Origin: an uncultured Bacilli bacterium
GTDB taxonomy: Bacteria; Bacillota_I; Bacilli_A; RF39; UBA660
Reading direction: 5' to 3'
NCBI GenBank assembly: GCA_910580185.1
Contig: CAJTWC010000002.1
Span: 62,001-126,000, forward strand
DNA length: 64,000 bases
Below, in pieces: positions 45,468 to 54,105 of this stretch. Both the position numbers and the translations under genes were made by a program. The notes under the pieces are model-generated. The model made no database searches. It saw nothing but the letters and a program-made list of their open reading frames with translations, and was not told the origin of the DNA. Position 1 is the stretch's first letter, and the number at the start of each line of letters is the position of its first letter.

Positions 45468-46820
45468 TTACTTTATTTTACTTTTTAAAGTATCTATTAC
45501 TCCTTTAAACTGTGGATTAGTTTTTAGTTCATTATCTATCTTATCCACAGAATGCATAACCGTTGAATGATCTCTTCCGCCAAATTGAATTCCAATTTTA
45601 GGGAAGGATTCATCAGTTAATGTTCTACATAAGTATATCGCCACTTGTCTTGGAAAAGCAATATCTGCTTTTCTTTTCTTTGATTTAAGATCTTCTACCG
45701 TTATATTATAGTATTCTGCAACTACTTGTTGTATTTTTTGAATGTTATTTTTAACAAATGAAGACTTAGATAGGTAATCTTTTAAAGCCTCAATTGCTAG
45801 GTTAAGGTCTATATTACTTGTGTTAAACATTGCTGCATAAGCGATAACTCTTGTTAAGGCGCCTTCTAGTTGTCTAACGTCTGAATCACAGTTATTAGCA
45901 ATGTAAGCGATAACATCATCACTTACCTCACCTTCCATGTTTTGGCCTATTATCTTTTTTTGTAATATTTCAACACGCATCTCGTATTCTGGTGGATAAA
46001 TATTAACACTTAATCCCCAGTTAAATCTTGTCCTTAATCTATCTTCTAATTTCTTTAAGTCATCAGGAGATCTATCTGATGAAATAATAATTTGTTTATT
46101 ATCATCATATAAATTATTAAAGGTGTTGAAAAACTCTTGTTGCGTTTGAGTTGCACCACCTAAGAACTGAATATCATCAATTATTAGGACATCTACCCCA
46201 CGGTATTTATTCTTAAAACTATCAATGTAGCTAAAGTTAGTACCAGATTCGTCTTTCTTATTTAAATTAAGGAAATCCGAAATAAATTGTTCACTAGTTA
46301 CGTATAGTACCTTTTTATTAGAGTTCTCAATAATAAAATTACCTATTGCGTGCATCAAATGTGTTTTACCAAGTCCACTGCTACCATAAATAAATAAAGG
46401 ATTATAAGTTTTACCTGGATTTTCCGCAACTGATACGGCCGCCATATAAGCAAACTTGTTACTATCTCCCGTAATAAATGAATCAAACGTATATTTAGGA
46501 TTAAGATTTGATTTTTCTGGTGTATTAAGTGGTACTCCTATGTTTTCCACAGGAATATTTATTGGCGCTTTAACTTCATCTTCAAATACGAATTCAAAAT
46601 CAAAGCTAGTATTAGTTATTTCACTAAATACATCAGATATTGTTTGGTACCAAGTTTCTTGAAGACTCTTTTTTTGTAATGGTGAATCAACAAGTATTTT
46701 AGCAACATTATTATCAAGTGATACCAGTTTAGTATTTTTAAACCAAGTATCATATGACAAGTTAGATATCTTTGGTTTAATTTTTTCAAGGAAATTATCC
46801 CATAGATTATCTATGTTCAT
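45468..46820 (-). CDS. dnaA: Chromosomal replication initiator protein DnaA
   Basis: 450 residues. Domain I (~1-85), variable domain II (~85-115), AAA+ domain III (NPLFIYGSSGLGKTHLMHAIGN Walker A; VLIIDDIQFLGG Walker B) and domain IV helix-turn-helix (ALKRKADIAFPRQVAIYLCRTLTDESFPKIGIQFGGRDHSTVMHSVDKI). It opens oriC. SD AAAGGAGGTTATT. DnaA boxes lie on both sides, so it is probably autoregulated. Confidence 0.98.
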   Translation of the reverse strand: MNIDNLWDNFLEKIKPKISNLSYDTWFKNTKLVSLDNNVAKILVDSPLQKKSLQETWYQTISDVFSEITNTSFDFEFVFEDEVKAPINIPVENIGVPLNTPEKSNLNPKYTFDSFITGDSNKFAYMAAVSVAENPGKTYNPLFIYGSSGLGKTHLMHAIGNFIIENSNKKVLYVTSEQFISDFLNLNKKDESGTNFSYIDSFKNKYRGVDVLIIDDIQFLGGATQTQQEFFNTFNNLYDDNKQIIISSDRSPDDLKKLEDRLRTRFNWGLSVNIYPPEYEMRVEILQKKIIGQNMEGEVSDDVIAYIANNCDSDVRQLEGALTRVIAYAAMFNTSNIDLNLAIEALKDYLSKSSFVKNNIQKIQQVVAEYYNITVEDLKSKKRKADIAFPRQVAIYLCRTLTDESFPKIGIQFGGRDHSTVMHSVDKIDNELKTNPQFKGVIDTLKSKIK

Positions 46821-47163
46821 AATAACCTCCTTTCCCCCTATAAAACGAGTTATTTACATCTATTTTACCAAAAAAACTGTGGAAAAACAATGTATATTAA
46901 ATTATAAATACTTTTCCACAATAGTTTTCCACAAGCAAAAGCACCATATTTCAACAAAATTCGACAAAATCCACCTTTCCACAAAAAAATTATAAACTTT
47001 TAAATTATAAACATTTCAAAGTTTTCCACAGGCTGTTAATAATTATTAAAATTATTAGAAAATATAAGGAAAAAACATATAAATCTGTGGATAAGTATGT
47101 GATTAACTATTTTACACTAAAATAATCTTTTTTTAGAAAATGTGGAAAAAGCCTTGACAAGAT
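46821..47163. other. oriC, upstream part
   Basis: No gene. Seven DnaA-box-like 9-mers: 46878-46886 (TGTGGAAAA), 46912-46920, 46925-46933 and 47022-47030 (TTTTCCACA), 46975-46983 (CTTTCCACA), 47086-47094 (TGTGGATAA, consensus) and 47141-47149 (TGTGGAAAA). They flank an AT-only tract (46984-47020). With the dnaA-dnaN cluster this gives a bipartite origin as in Bacillus. Gene orientation diverges on its two sides, supporting the call. Confidence 0.85.
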
Positions 47164-48105
47164 TTATAACGTTTTATGGTAACTAAAATCAAAATTTGGA
47201 TTTTTTAATTCTGTTTGTTGTTTTCCTAGCACTTCTAAAGATTCATGTTTTACTTGGCTGTCATCGGTAAATAAAAATCTCTCATAATCATCAAATGTGT
47301 AAATAGTATTATAATTCGTATTACCAACTTGTTCGTAATAAAGCCCATTTCTATAAGATAAAGCAAAACCGTCAAGGTAGTTTTTTAAATTTTCTTCGTT
47401 ATATGGAATAAAACCTTTTTTTAGTAATTCTTCAGCAGTTTTTCTTCTTCCATCATTAATCATCATATATATACCAGGATTAACCAGCGGAAAATCCACT
47501 ATCCCTAATCTTTGTAAAAAGTTATATTTTATTTTGAAAAATTGTTTGTAAGTCACATCATATATATATTTTTCATTTTTAGTAGTTACAATATTAAAAT
47601 AATGAAATCCCTTTCCTTTATATAAATTTATTTTCTCGTCAAAACCTGCTGGAATTTTGATTCTTTCGCATTTTATATTATTTTCATCACAGTATTGTTT
47701 AAAGAAAAAAGTAGTATCATAACATAGGTCTATTGCATCAAGATCATTAAAGTTACATTTTCTATTTGTATAAGAATAGTAAGCTTTCATAGCACATATT
47801 CTATTTATTGTTGATAATTGCTTTAGATACTCTTCCTTCCCTATTCCTTTTAAATTGGGTAATGAATTAGGTAAAATAAAATCAGTACTACAATCACAAA
47901 TATATAATTCTGGCATATTTCTTTCACAGCTATATAGATCATATAAAATTGAATTATATTCATATTTGTTTAAATTTTTATAAATATTTTTTATATAATT
48001 GTATGATGTTAATAAATATGTACTTGGAATAATCGGATTTAAATTTCTAGTATTATAAATACTTTCTTGTAAAACTTCTAACCTATTTTTATCTATTTTA
48101 TACAT
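47164..48105 (-). CDS. Hypothetical protein with possible transglutaminase-like Cys-His-Asp triad
   Basis: 313 residues, soluble, Tyr/Asn/Lys-rich. Residues ~125-200 resemble a transglutaminase-like core: Cys in DAIDLCYDTTFFFKQYCDE, His in GKGFHYFNIV about 40 residues on, Asp in KYIYDVTYKQFF, spaced as in that superfamily; this is by eye. No name can be given. It lies beside oriC and just left of rpmH, reading away from it, with its own promoter. No counterpart in the Bacillus origin region. SD AAGGAGTTTCAT. Confidence 0.55.
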   Translation of the reverse strand: MYKIDKNRLEVLQESIYNTRNLNPIIPSTYLLTSYNYIKNIYKNLNKYEYNSILYDLYSCERNMPELYICDCSTDFILPNSLPNLKGIGKEEYLKQLSTINRICAMKAYYSYTNRKCNFNDLDAIDLCYDTTFFFKQYCDENNIKCERIKIPAGFDEKINLYKGKGFHYFNIVTTKNEKYIYDVTYKQFFKIKYNFLQRLGIVDFPLVNPGIYMMINDGRRKTAEELLKKGFIPYNEENLKNYLDGFALSYRNGLYYEQVGNTNYNTIYTFDDYERFLFTDDSQVKHESLEVLGKQQTELKNPNFDFSYHKTL

Positions 48106-48128
48106 ATGAAACTCCTTAATTGTGGTAT

Positions 48129-48156
48129 ATTCTATTCAAAAAAGCAATAAAGTCAA
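48129..48156 (-). promoter_or_regulatory. Promoter of the transglutaminase-like ORF
   Basis: Minus strand: TTGACT (48151-48156), 16 bases, TAGAAT (48129-48134). Confidence 0.6.
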
Positions 48157-48187
48157 GAATTATTATAACGGTTGTACATCAAAAAGG

Positions 48188-48216
48188 TTGACAATTGTCA
48201 AAATAACACTTATAAT
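48188..48216 (+). promoter_or_regulatory. Consensus promoter of rpmH
   Basis: TTGACA (48188-48193), 17 bases, TATAAT (48211-48216): a perfect sigma-A promoter 48 bases before rpmH, divergent from the preceding one. Confidence 0.92.
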
Positions 48217-48263
48217 ATTCGTGTTTATAAAAAAGAAAAACGAAAAAAGTTGGAGGTGGAAAT

Positions 48264-48392
48264 ATGAAAAGAACTTTTCAACCAAATAATCATAAGAGAA
48301 AAAAAATTCATGGTTTTTTTGCTAGAAAATTAGCTGGAACTGGTATAATGAATAAAAGAAGAGCAAAAGGACGTAAGAAATTATCAGCATAA
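48264..48392 (+). CDS. rpmH: 50S ribosomal protein L34
   Basis: 42 residues, too short for most ORF listings. MKRTFQPNNHKRKKIHGF at the start, RAKGRKKLSA at the end; the conserved MKRT(F/Y)QP and basic tail are intact. SD GGAGGTGG six bases upstream. Begins the rpmH-rnpA-yidC-jag cluster that borders oriC in most bacteria. Confidence 0.98.
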   Translation: MKRTFQPNNHKRKKIHGFFARKLAGTGIMNKRRAKGRKKLSA

Positions 48393-48394
48393 TT

Positions 48395-48421
48395 CCACTT
48401 ATTTTTATAAGTGGTTTTTTG
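48395..48421 (+). terminator. Terminator/attenuator between rpmH and rnpA
   Basis: CCACTTAT-TTTTATAAGTGG stem followed by TTTTTTG. With no obvious promoter before rnpA, partial read-through probably sets the L34:RnpA ratio. Confidence 0.8.
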
Positions 48422-48443
48422 TTATTAGAAAGGTGGTAAGCGT

Positions 48444-48764
48444 ATGAAAAAGATCAACATAGTTAAAGAAAAAAAAGATTTTGATAAAGCTTTTAAATTA
48501 AGAAATCAAGTAAAGAGTAAATACGCTTATATATATATTAAGGATAATGATATTAATGTTCATAGGTTTGGTATATGTGTTTCAAAAAAACTAGGGAAGG
48601 CACATACTAGAAATTTAATAAAAAGAAGAGTAAAAGATATAATCGATAAATCCCAGTTGCAATTTAAACCTAAAGATTATATAATTGTATTAAAGAAAAG
48701 TGCTAGTTGCGCCCAGTATTTAGAATTAAAAGAAGATTTAATTAAAGTATTTAAAAATTTATAA
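48444..48764 (+). CDS. rnpA: Ribonuclease P protein component
   Basis: 106 residues. VKEKKDFDKAFK, RFGICVSKKLGKAHTRNLIKRRVKD contains the basic RNR-type helix that contacts the RNA subunit and pre-tRNA leader. SD AAGGTGG. Upstream of yidC as usual. Confidence 0.96.
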   Translation: MKKINIVKEKKDFDKAFKLRNQVKSKYAYIYIKDNDINVHRFGICVSKKLGKAHTRNLIKRRVKDIIDKSQLQFKPKDYIIVLKKSASCAQYLELKEDLIKVFKNL

Positions 48765-48778
48765 AGGAGAATAGCTAG

Positions 48779-49774
48779 ATGAAGAAACTAAAAAAAATAG
48801 GTAAAGTATTGATAGTTTTTTTACTAGTTTTTTTATTAACTGGTTGTACTAAACAATTAACAGTTGAAAAAACAAATGATAAAGGTAAAAAAACAAAAAC
48901 GGTTGTAAGATATATAAAAGGTAAGGAAGCAACAGGTCAATCACTAACAAAAAACATATTATGTAGACCAGAAAACGATGAGTTAGTAAGTTTATATAAT
49001 GAAAGTGGCGTTAAAACTGATAAATTAACAGAATGTTCTAAATTTGTTCCAAGTATTAAAGCAAGTGAAGGATTATGGGATAATATCTTTATTAAACCAC
49101 TTGCGTGGGTAATTTTAAAATTAGGATATTTAGTTAAAAATTTTGGATTAGCCGTTATGCTTGCAGGCCTTGTTATAAGATTAATATTATTTCCTGTAAC
49201 TAAAAAAAGTGCAATGCAATCTGAAAATATGCAAAAGGCACAACCAGAACTTCAAAGATTAGAAAAGAAATATGCTAATAAAATGGATGATCAACAAGCT
49301 ATGATGCAAAAATCTCAAGAAATGATGGCAATATATAAAAAATATAATATTTCTTTATTTTCTGGTTGCTTAGTAGCATTTCTTCAATTACCATTATTCA
49401 TTGCATTCTTAGAAGCAATAAACAGAACGCCAGCCATATTTGAAGGTAAATTCTTAGGTTTACAACTTGGAACAACACCATGGTTTGCATTATCAAAAGG
49501 TAACTTTTTGTATATAATACTTCCAATCTTGGTATTCATAGTAACATTTTTATCACTTAAGAATAGTGGAGCTCAGATGAATACTGATAAAAATAATCCA
49601 GCAATGGGATCTACTAAAATGATGATGAATATGATGATTGTAATAATTACGATTAGTTCATTTCAATTATCCACAGCAATTGGATTATATTGGATAGTTT
49701 CAAGTTTATTTACGGTTGTTCAAAATGCATTAGTAAAAAAAGGAAGTGGTAATAGTGCTAGAATTAAAAAGTAA
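48779..49774 (+). CDS. yidC: Membrane protein insertase YidC (SpoIIIJ/OxaA type)
   Basis: 331 residues. A lipoprotein signal with lipobox LLTGC (Cys23), five or so membrane helices and the conserved core GLVIRLILFPVTKKSAMQSENMQKAQPE (cytosolic hairpin, with the Arg of the hydrophilic groove) and LPLFIAFLEAI. Inserts small membrane proteins and, in Bacillus as SpoIIIJ, supports sigma-G activation. C-terminus SGNSARIKK. The next gene overlaps its end. Confidence 0.96.
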   Translation: MKKLKKIGKVLIVFLLVFLLTGCTKQLTVEKTNDKGKKTKTVVRYIKGKEATGQSLTKNILCRPENDELVSLYNESGVKTDKLTECSKFVPSIKASEGLWDNIFIKPLAWVILKLGYLVKNFGLAVMLAGLVIRLILFPVTKKSAMQSENMQKAQPELQRLEKKYANKMDDQQAMMQKSQEMMAIYKKYNISLFSGCLVAFLQLPLFIAFLEAINRTPAIFEGKFLGLQLGTTPWFALSKGNFLYIILPILVFIVTFLSLKNSGAQMNTDKNNPAMGSTKMMMNMMIVIITISSFQLSTAIGLYWIVSSLFTVVQNALVKKGSGNSARIKK

Positions 49775-50378
49775 ATCCTATGAAGGTAAAAATAAAGATG
49801 AAGTTTTAAATAAAGCTTTAACAGACCTTAATGCATCAGAAACAGAAGTTTATTATGATGTTAAAGAAGAAGTATCTGGTGGTTTGTTTAAATCAAAAAA
49901 ATATGTAGTAAACGTTGTTTTAAAAGAAGACGTAGCTGAGTATATTAAATATTATTTAAAAGAAATTACATCTTTAATGGGAATAGAAGTTGAATTTGAA
50001 ACACAAAAAAGAGAAAGTTATATCAAAGTTAATATGATATCTGATAATAGTTCTATATTGATAGGTAAAAATGGTAGAACAATGTCATCACTACAAGATT
50101 TATTAAGACAATCTATTCAAAGTAAAATAGGAATAAGGGTAAACGTAATATTAGATACTAATGATTATAAAGAAAAACAACAAAGAAATATCGAAAGATT
50201 AGCTATTAAACTTGCTAAAGATGTTGTAAAAACTGGAATAGAAGTTAAAATGGACAGAATGAATTCTTTTGAAAGAAGACTTGTTCATAATAAATTAACT
50301 AACTTTAAAGGTGTTTTGACAGAAAGCATAGGAGAAGAGCCTAATAGATGCGTAGTAATTAAACCAACGGAGAAATAA
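49755..50378 (+). CDS. khpB: RNA-binding protein KhpB/Jag
   Basis: 207 residues. Jag_N domain (ELKSKSYEGKNKDEVLNKAL), KH domain (VNMISDNSSILIGKNGRTMSSLQDLLRQSI) with GxxG-type loop, and R3H domain (RMNSFERRLVHNKL, SIGEEPNRCVVIKP). The GTG at 49755 is preceded by GGAAG and matches the family start; the longer frame begins at 49746. Overlaps the end of yidC by 20 bases. Confidence 0.94.
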   Translation: MLELKSKSYEGKNKDEVLNKALTDLNASETEVYYDVKEEVSGGLFKSKKYVVNVVLKEDVAEYIKYYLKEITSLMGIEVEFETQKRESYIKVNMISDNSSILIGKNGRTMSSLQDLLRQSIQSKIGIRVNVILDTNDYKEKQQRNIERLAIKLAKDVVKTGIEVKMDRMNSFERRLVHNKLTNFKGVLTESIGEEPNRCVVIKPTEK

Positions 50379-50397
50379 ATATATTTCTCTTTTTTTT
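50370..50397 (+). terminator. Intrinsic terminator after khpB
   Basis: GAGAAATA-AATA-TATTTCTC then TTTTTTT. Confidence 0.85.
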
Positions 50398-50434
50398 GAC
50401 TTCTATAGTATAATAAATGTGAATGGGTGGTTAT

Positions 50435-51664
50435 ATGGCATTAAGAAAATTTAAAAAGATTATGATAGTTGGTACTTGTACCGCTATAATTATAGGATCG
50501 TTTGCGGGATGTACATCTAATAATTATGGACTACATAAAAGTAATCCATTTAATGGTAATGAGATTTCTTGTAGTGACTTTTTAACTAATTTAAAAGTAG
50601 AAAAAGCTATAGATAATATCTTTGATGAAACACAGGATTTAAATGTGAATGATATGTCTGATAATGAGCTAAAAGCGTATTTATTATATGATGCTATTAA
50701 TAATAACCAAAATCTAAAAGAAGAAGAAAAACAACAATTTGCTTTTTTAATTGATGAGTGGAAAAACAATGAGTATTTAGATTATGAGACCTTGTATGAG
50801 CAATTAAAGACTTTAAAGATAGAGAGAAATGTAAATTTTAAAGGTACGAATATTTTAGAACAATATGATAGAAAACAAAACTTAATTAGATTATCAGCAG
50901 TTGATAAAGAAATATATAAAACAAAAGAAGAACAAGAAAAAAGACATCAACAAATACTTAGTAGAACTACACATGGTGGTGGTCATTCTACTAGAACTAG
51001 TGAAATAAAGCAAGGAGAAGAATGGTTAGAAGAGGCATATTGTAGTATTGTAGATGCGGAAGCAACTGGTTCTGACTGGGATTATAAGTTATGTACGAAT
51101 ACTGCAAGATTTTTATGTGAAATCTTAGGAAGAGAAGAGGGCGCTGATGTAGTCCGAAAAGCTAGGCAAAAAGGTGATATAACTATTTTGACATCCGCAC
51201 TTAATAATAAAGGTATTCCAGAAAGTATGTGTATGGAATTATATGAAATAGAAGAAACTTATAAAGAACTAACGGGGGAATTATCATCTAATGAAGTAAA
51301 AGAAAAAAGATTAGATTTATCTAATAAAGCTGCTAATTTGCTTGCACAAATGTATGATATTTCTAATAGCTATCCTGAAAAAGAAACATATACTATTAGA
51401 ATATTACTATCTTGTATAAGAAACGATACTAAGTTAGATTTAAGTAAGTATAAGTTTTATTATTTTAATTCAGAAAAGAAGGAATTATATCCTGGCTTTG
51501 TAATGGAAGATGGTAATTACATAATTTATTATGAAGATTATAAGATGTATGAATATAAAATTAATGAATTAAATGAAGAAATATTAGTTACTGCAGGAAG
51601 TATTTCTGATAGAAATGCATTAGACCAAGCATTAAATTATTCAAATATAAAAGAAAGGAACTGA
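50435..51664 (+). CDS. Predicted lipoprotein, unknown
   Basis: 409 residues. N-terminal signal (RKFKKIMIVGTCTAIIIGSFAGC) ends in a lipobox (SFAGC), so it is probably a membrane-anchored lipoprotein. The body is mostly alpha-helical and Lys/Glu-rich, with a central THGGGHSTRTSE segment (~175-190) that may bind metal. No family recognised. ATG 50435 has GGGTGG four bases upstream; the ATG at 50423 has no SD. Its TGA stop precedes mnmE by six bases, so it appears to be in the mnmE operon, where no such gene is usual. A TATAAT at 50409-50414 may be the -10. Confidence 0.7.
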   Translation: MALRKFKKIMIVGTCTAIIIGSFAGCTSNNYGLHKSNPFNGNEISCSDFLTNLKVEKAIDNIFDETQDLNVNDMSDNELKAYLLYDAINNNQNLKEEEKQQFAFLIDEWKNNEYLDYETLYEQLKTLKIERNVNFKGTNILEQYDRKQNLIRLSAVDKEIYKTKEEQEKRHQQILSRTTHGGGHSTRTSEIKQGEEWLEEAYCSIVDAEATGSDWDYKLCTNTARFLCEILGREEGADVVRKARQKGDITILTSALNNKGIPESMCMELYEIEETYKELTGELSSNEVKEKRLDLSNKAANLLAQMYDISNSYPEKETYTIRILLSCIRNDTKLDLSKYKFYYFNSEKKELYPGFVMEDGNYIIYYEDYKMYEYKINELNEEILVTAGSISDRNALDQALNYSNIKERN

Positions 51665-51670
51665 TTGACT

Positions 51671-53014
51671 ATGAATGATACTATAGTTGCAATATCAACA
51701 GCTTTAGGTGAAGGCGCAATATCTATTATTAGAGTATCTGGAGAAGATGCTATTAATATAGTTAATCCTTTATTTAAGGGTAAGAATTTAAAAAAGGTAA
51801 AAAGTCACACTATAAATTATGGACATATAGTTTATAAAGGCGAAATAATAGATGAAGTCCTACTTTCTATAATGAAAGCTCCTAAAACATATACAAGAGA
51901 AGATGTAATAGAAATAAATACTCATGGTTCTATTGCAGTTGTTAATAAAATAATGGAAATATTATTACTTTCTGGATGTAGATTAGCAGAGCCAGGTGAA
52001 TTTACTAAAAGAGCATTTTTAAATGGCAGAATAGATTTAACTGAGTCTGAAGGAGTAATGGATTTAATTAATTCAGAAACAGAGCTTACTAGAAAAATGG
52101 CTATTAATCAGTTATCTGGTAAAGTATCTAAACTTATTACTGATTTAAGAGATAAAATAGTTGCTTTAATTTCAAATATAGAAGTAAATATAGATTATCC
52201 AGAATATGAAGATATAGAAGTAGTTACCATAAATAGAATTAAAGAAGAAGTAGTTGAAATGAAGTCTAAACTACTTGAAATACTAAAAATATCAGCAGAT
52301 GGTAAGATATTAAAAGATGGTATTAAAACTGTTATATTGGGTAAACCAAACGTAGGTAAATCAAGTTTATTAAACTCACTACTCGAAGAGGAAAAAGCTA
52401 TTGTAACAGATGTTAAAGGAACTACACGTGACATTGTTGAAGGAAGTATCATAATAGGTGGTGTTAAGCTTAATTTAATTGATACTGCAGGCGTTAGAGA
52501 TTCAAATGATGTTGTAGAAAAAATAGGTATAGAAAAAAGTATTAGTTTGATAGATGAAGCAGAATTAGTACTTTTAGTACTTGATTCTTCTGAAGAATTA
52601 TCAGAAGAAGATAAGTTCTTACTTGATAAAACTAAAGATAAAAAAAGAATTGTTATTATGAATAAAACAGATTTGGATGGTAATAATGCTTATGATAAAG
52701 AAGTTATTAGGATAAGTGCTAAAGAAAATATCGGTATCGAAGAAGTAAAAGAGAAAATAAAAGAATTGTTTAACGTAGGTACATTCTTAAGTAAAAATTT
52801 GATGTTTTTTACTAACGCAAGACAAATAGCACTACTTAAATCTGCAATAGAATCTTTAGAAGAAGTAGAACGTGGCGTTAATGACGAAAGAGAAATAGAC
52901 ATGATAGAAATAGATTTAAAACTAGTTTGGGAACGATTAGGAGACATAATAGGAGCTAATTACACGGAAGAACTTGTGGATAATTTATTTAGTAGATTTT
53001 GTTTAGGAAAGTAA
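51671..53014 (+). CDS. mnmE: tRNA uridine-5-carboxymethylaminomethyl modification GTPase MnmE
   Basis: 447 residues. N-terminal folate-binding domain (ISTALGEGAISIIRVSGEDA), helical middle, inserted G domain (ILGKPNVGKSSLLNSLL, G2-G3 TTRDIVEG and DTAGVRD, G4 NKTD) and the C-terminal FCLGK catalytic tail. It acts with MnmG on U34 of certain tRNAs. ATG 51671 chosen over the in-frame TTG at 51665. Confidence 0.97.
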   Translation: MNDTIVAISTALGEGAISIIRVSGEDAINIVNPLFKGKNLKKVKSHTINYGHIVYKGEIIDEVLLSIMKAPKTYTREDVIEINTHGSIAVVNKIMEILLLSGCRLAEPGEFTKRAFLNGRIDLTESEGVMDLINSETELTRKMAINQLSGKVSKLITDLRDKIVALISNIEVNIDYPEYEDIEVVTINRIKEEVVEMKSKLLEILKISADGKILKDGIKTVILGKPNVGKSSLLNSLLEEEKAIVTDVKGTTRDIVEGSIIIGGVKLNLIDTAGVRDSNDVVEKIGIEKSISLIDEAELVLLVLDSSEELSEEDKFLLDKTKDKKRIVIMNKTDLDGNNAYDKEVIRISAKENIGIEEVKEKIKELFNVGTFLSKNLMFFTNARQIALLKSAIESLEEVERGVNDEREIDMIEIDLKLVWERLGDIIGANYTEELVDNLFSRFCLGK

Positions 53015-53022
53015 TATAGTTT

Positions 53023-53051
53023 AAAAAGTTGGTCCTTTGGGCCAATTTTTC
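53023..53051 (+). terminator. Intrinsic terminator after mnmE
   Basis: AAAAAGTTGGTCC-TTTG-GGCCAATTTTT (one G-U). Confidence 0.85.
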
Positions 53052-53124
53052 TATATCTCTAACAATATTCGAGTTATTTCTTAAAAATAATCCATATAAT
53101 ATATGACTTTGAAAGGAGCAATAT

Positions 53125-54057
53125 ATGGATTATTATTCAAAAATAAAAAACGTAATAGAAGAAAAGGAAGTAAACGAAGCCGTTAGAAGACTTCAATCTA
53201 ACAAAGATACTTTAAGTGCTTATTATGAAATAGGTAAGTTATTGATAGAAGCTCAAGGTGGCGAAGCAAGAGCTAAATATGGAAATGATTTAATTAACAA
53301 ATGGAGTAAAAGTCTTGTCGAAAAATATGGTAAAGGATATACTTCATCTAATTTAAGAAGAATGAGAAAATTTTATATTACTATTAGAAAATGTGCACCG
53401 GCGGCGCACAAATTAAGTTGGACACACTGGACTATATTACTTCCAATAAAAAATGAAAACGAAAGAAACTATTATATAAACCAGTGTATTTTAAATAACC
53501 TATCAAAAAGAGAATTAATTAAATTGATAAAAGAGAAAGCCTTTGATAGATTATCCTATGCGGATAAAAATAATATAAAACTAATAGACACAAATAAAGA
53601 ATTTAATTATAATTTAAAAGATATGTTATTAGACCCGATTATTATAAAAGCTCCAGACAATAAAAAATTAAGTGAAAATATGTTAAAAAAATATATATTA
53701 GATGAGTTAAGAGATTTCTTTTTGCAACTAGGAACGGGATTTTTATATGCAGGAAGTGAGTATAAATTAACGTATTTAGATAAAACCTTTTACGCTGATA
53801 TGATGTTGTTTAACACCAATCTAAATTGTTACATGCCAGTAGAACTAAAACTTAATAACACTAACTATAAAGATATTAGCCAAATACAATTATATAGAAA
53901 AATAGTTGATAAAACTTTAAAGAAAAAACATCATAATAAAACAATTGGATTGATTATATCTAAAAAGAATGATAATTTTATAATGGAATATGTAAATGAT
54001 GATGGAATTTATTTAATAAGTTATAAATTAGATAATATGGAAGGGGTTAGGAATTAA
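53125..54057 (+). CDS. DUF1016 family PDDEXK nuclease-like protein
   Basis: 310 residues. N-terminal DUF1016 part (~1-140): a helical, YhcG-like module with WSKSLVEKYGKGYTSSNLRRMRKF and LSWTHWTILLPI. C-terminal part (~195-300) has the PD-(D/E)xK nuclease pattern: LYAGSEYKLTYLDKTFYADMMLF (Asp) then CYMPVELKLNN (E-x-K). These proteins occur with defence and mobile elements. This gene stands alone between mnmE and mnmG with its own SD (AAAGGAG), an unusual place in an otherwise conserved housekeeping run, so recent acquisition is possible. Confidence 0.88.
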   Translation: MDYYSKIKNVIEEKEVNEAVRRLQSNKDTLSAYYEIGKLLIEAQGGEARAKYGNDLINKWSKSLVEKYGKGYTSSNLRRMRKFYITIRKCAPAAHKLSWTHWTILLPIKNENERNYYINQCILNNLSKRELIKLIKEKAFDRLSYADKNNIKLIDTNKEFNYNLKDMLLDPIIIKAPDNKKLSENMLKKYILDELRDFFLQLGTGFLYAGSEYKLTYLDKTFYADMMLFNTNLNCYMPVELKLNNTNYKDISQIQLYRKIVDKTLKKKHHNKTIGLIISKKNDNFIMEYVNDDGIYLISYKLDNMEGVRN

Positions 54058-54105
54058 CTTTTTTTTAATATTGTTGTATAATACCAAAAGAAACGAAGGT
54101 GTATT

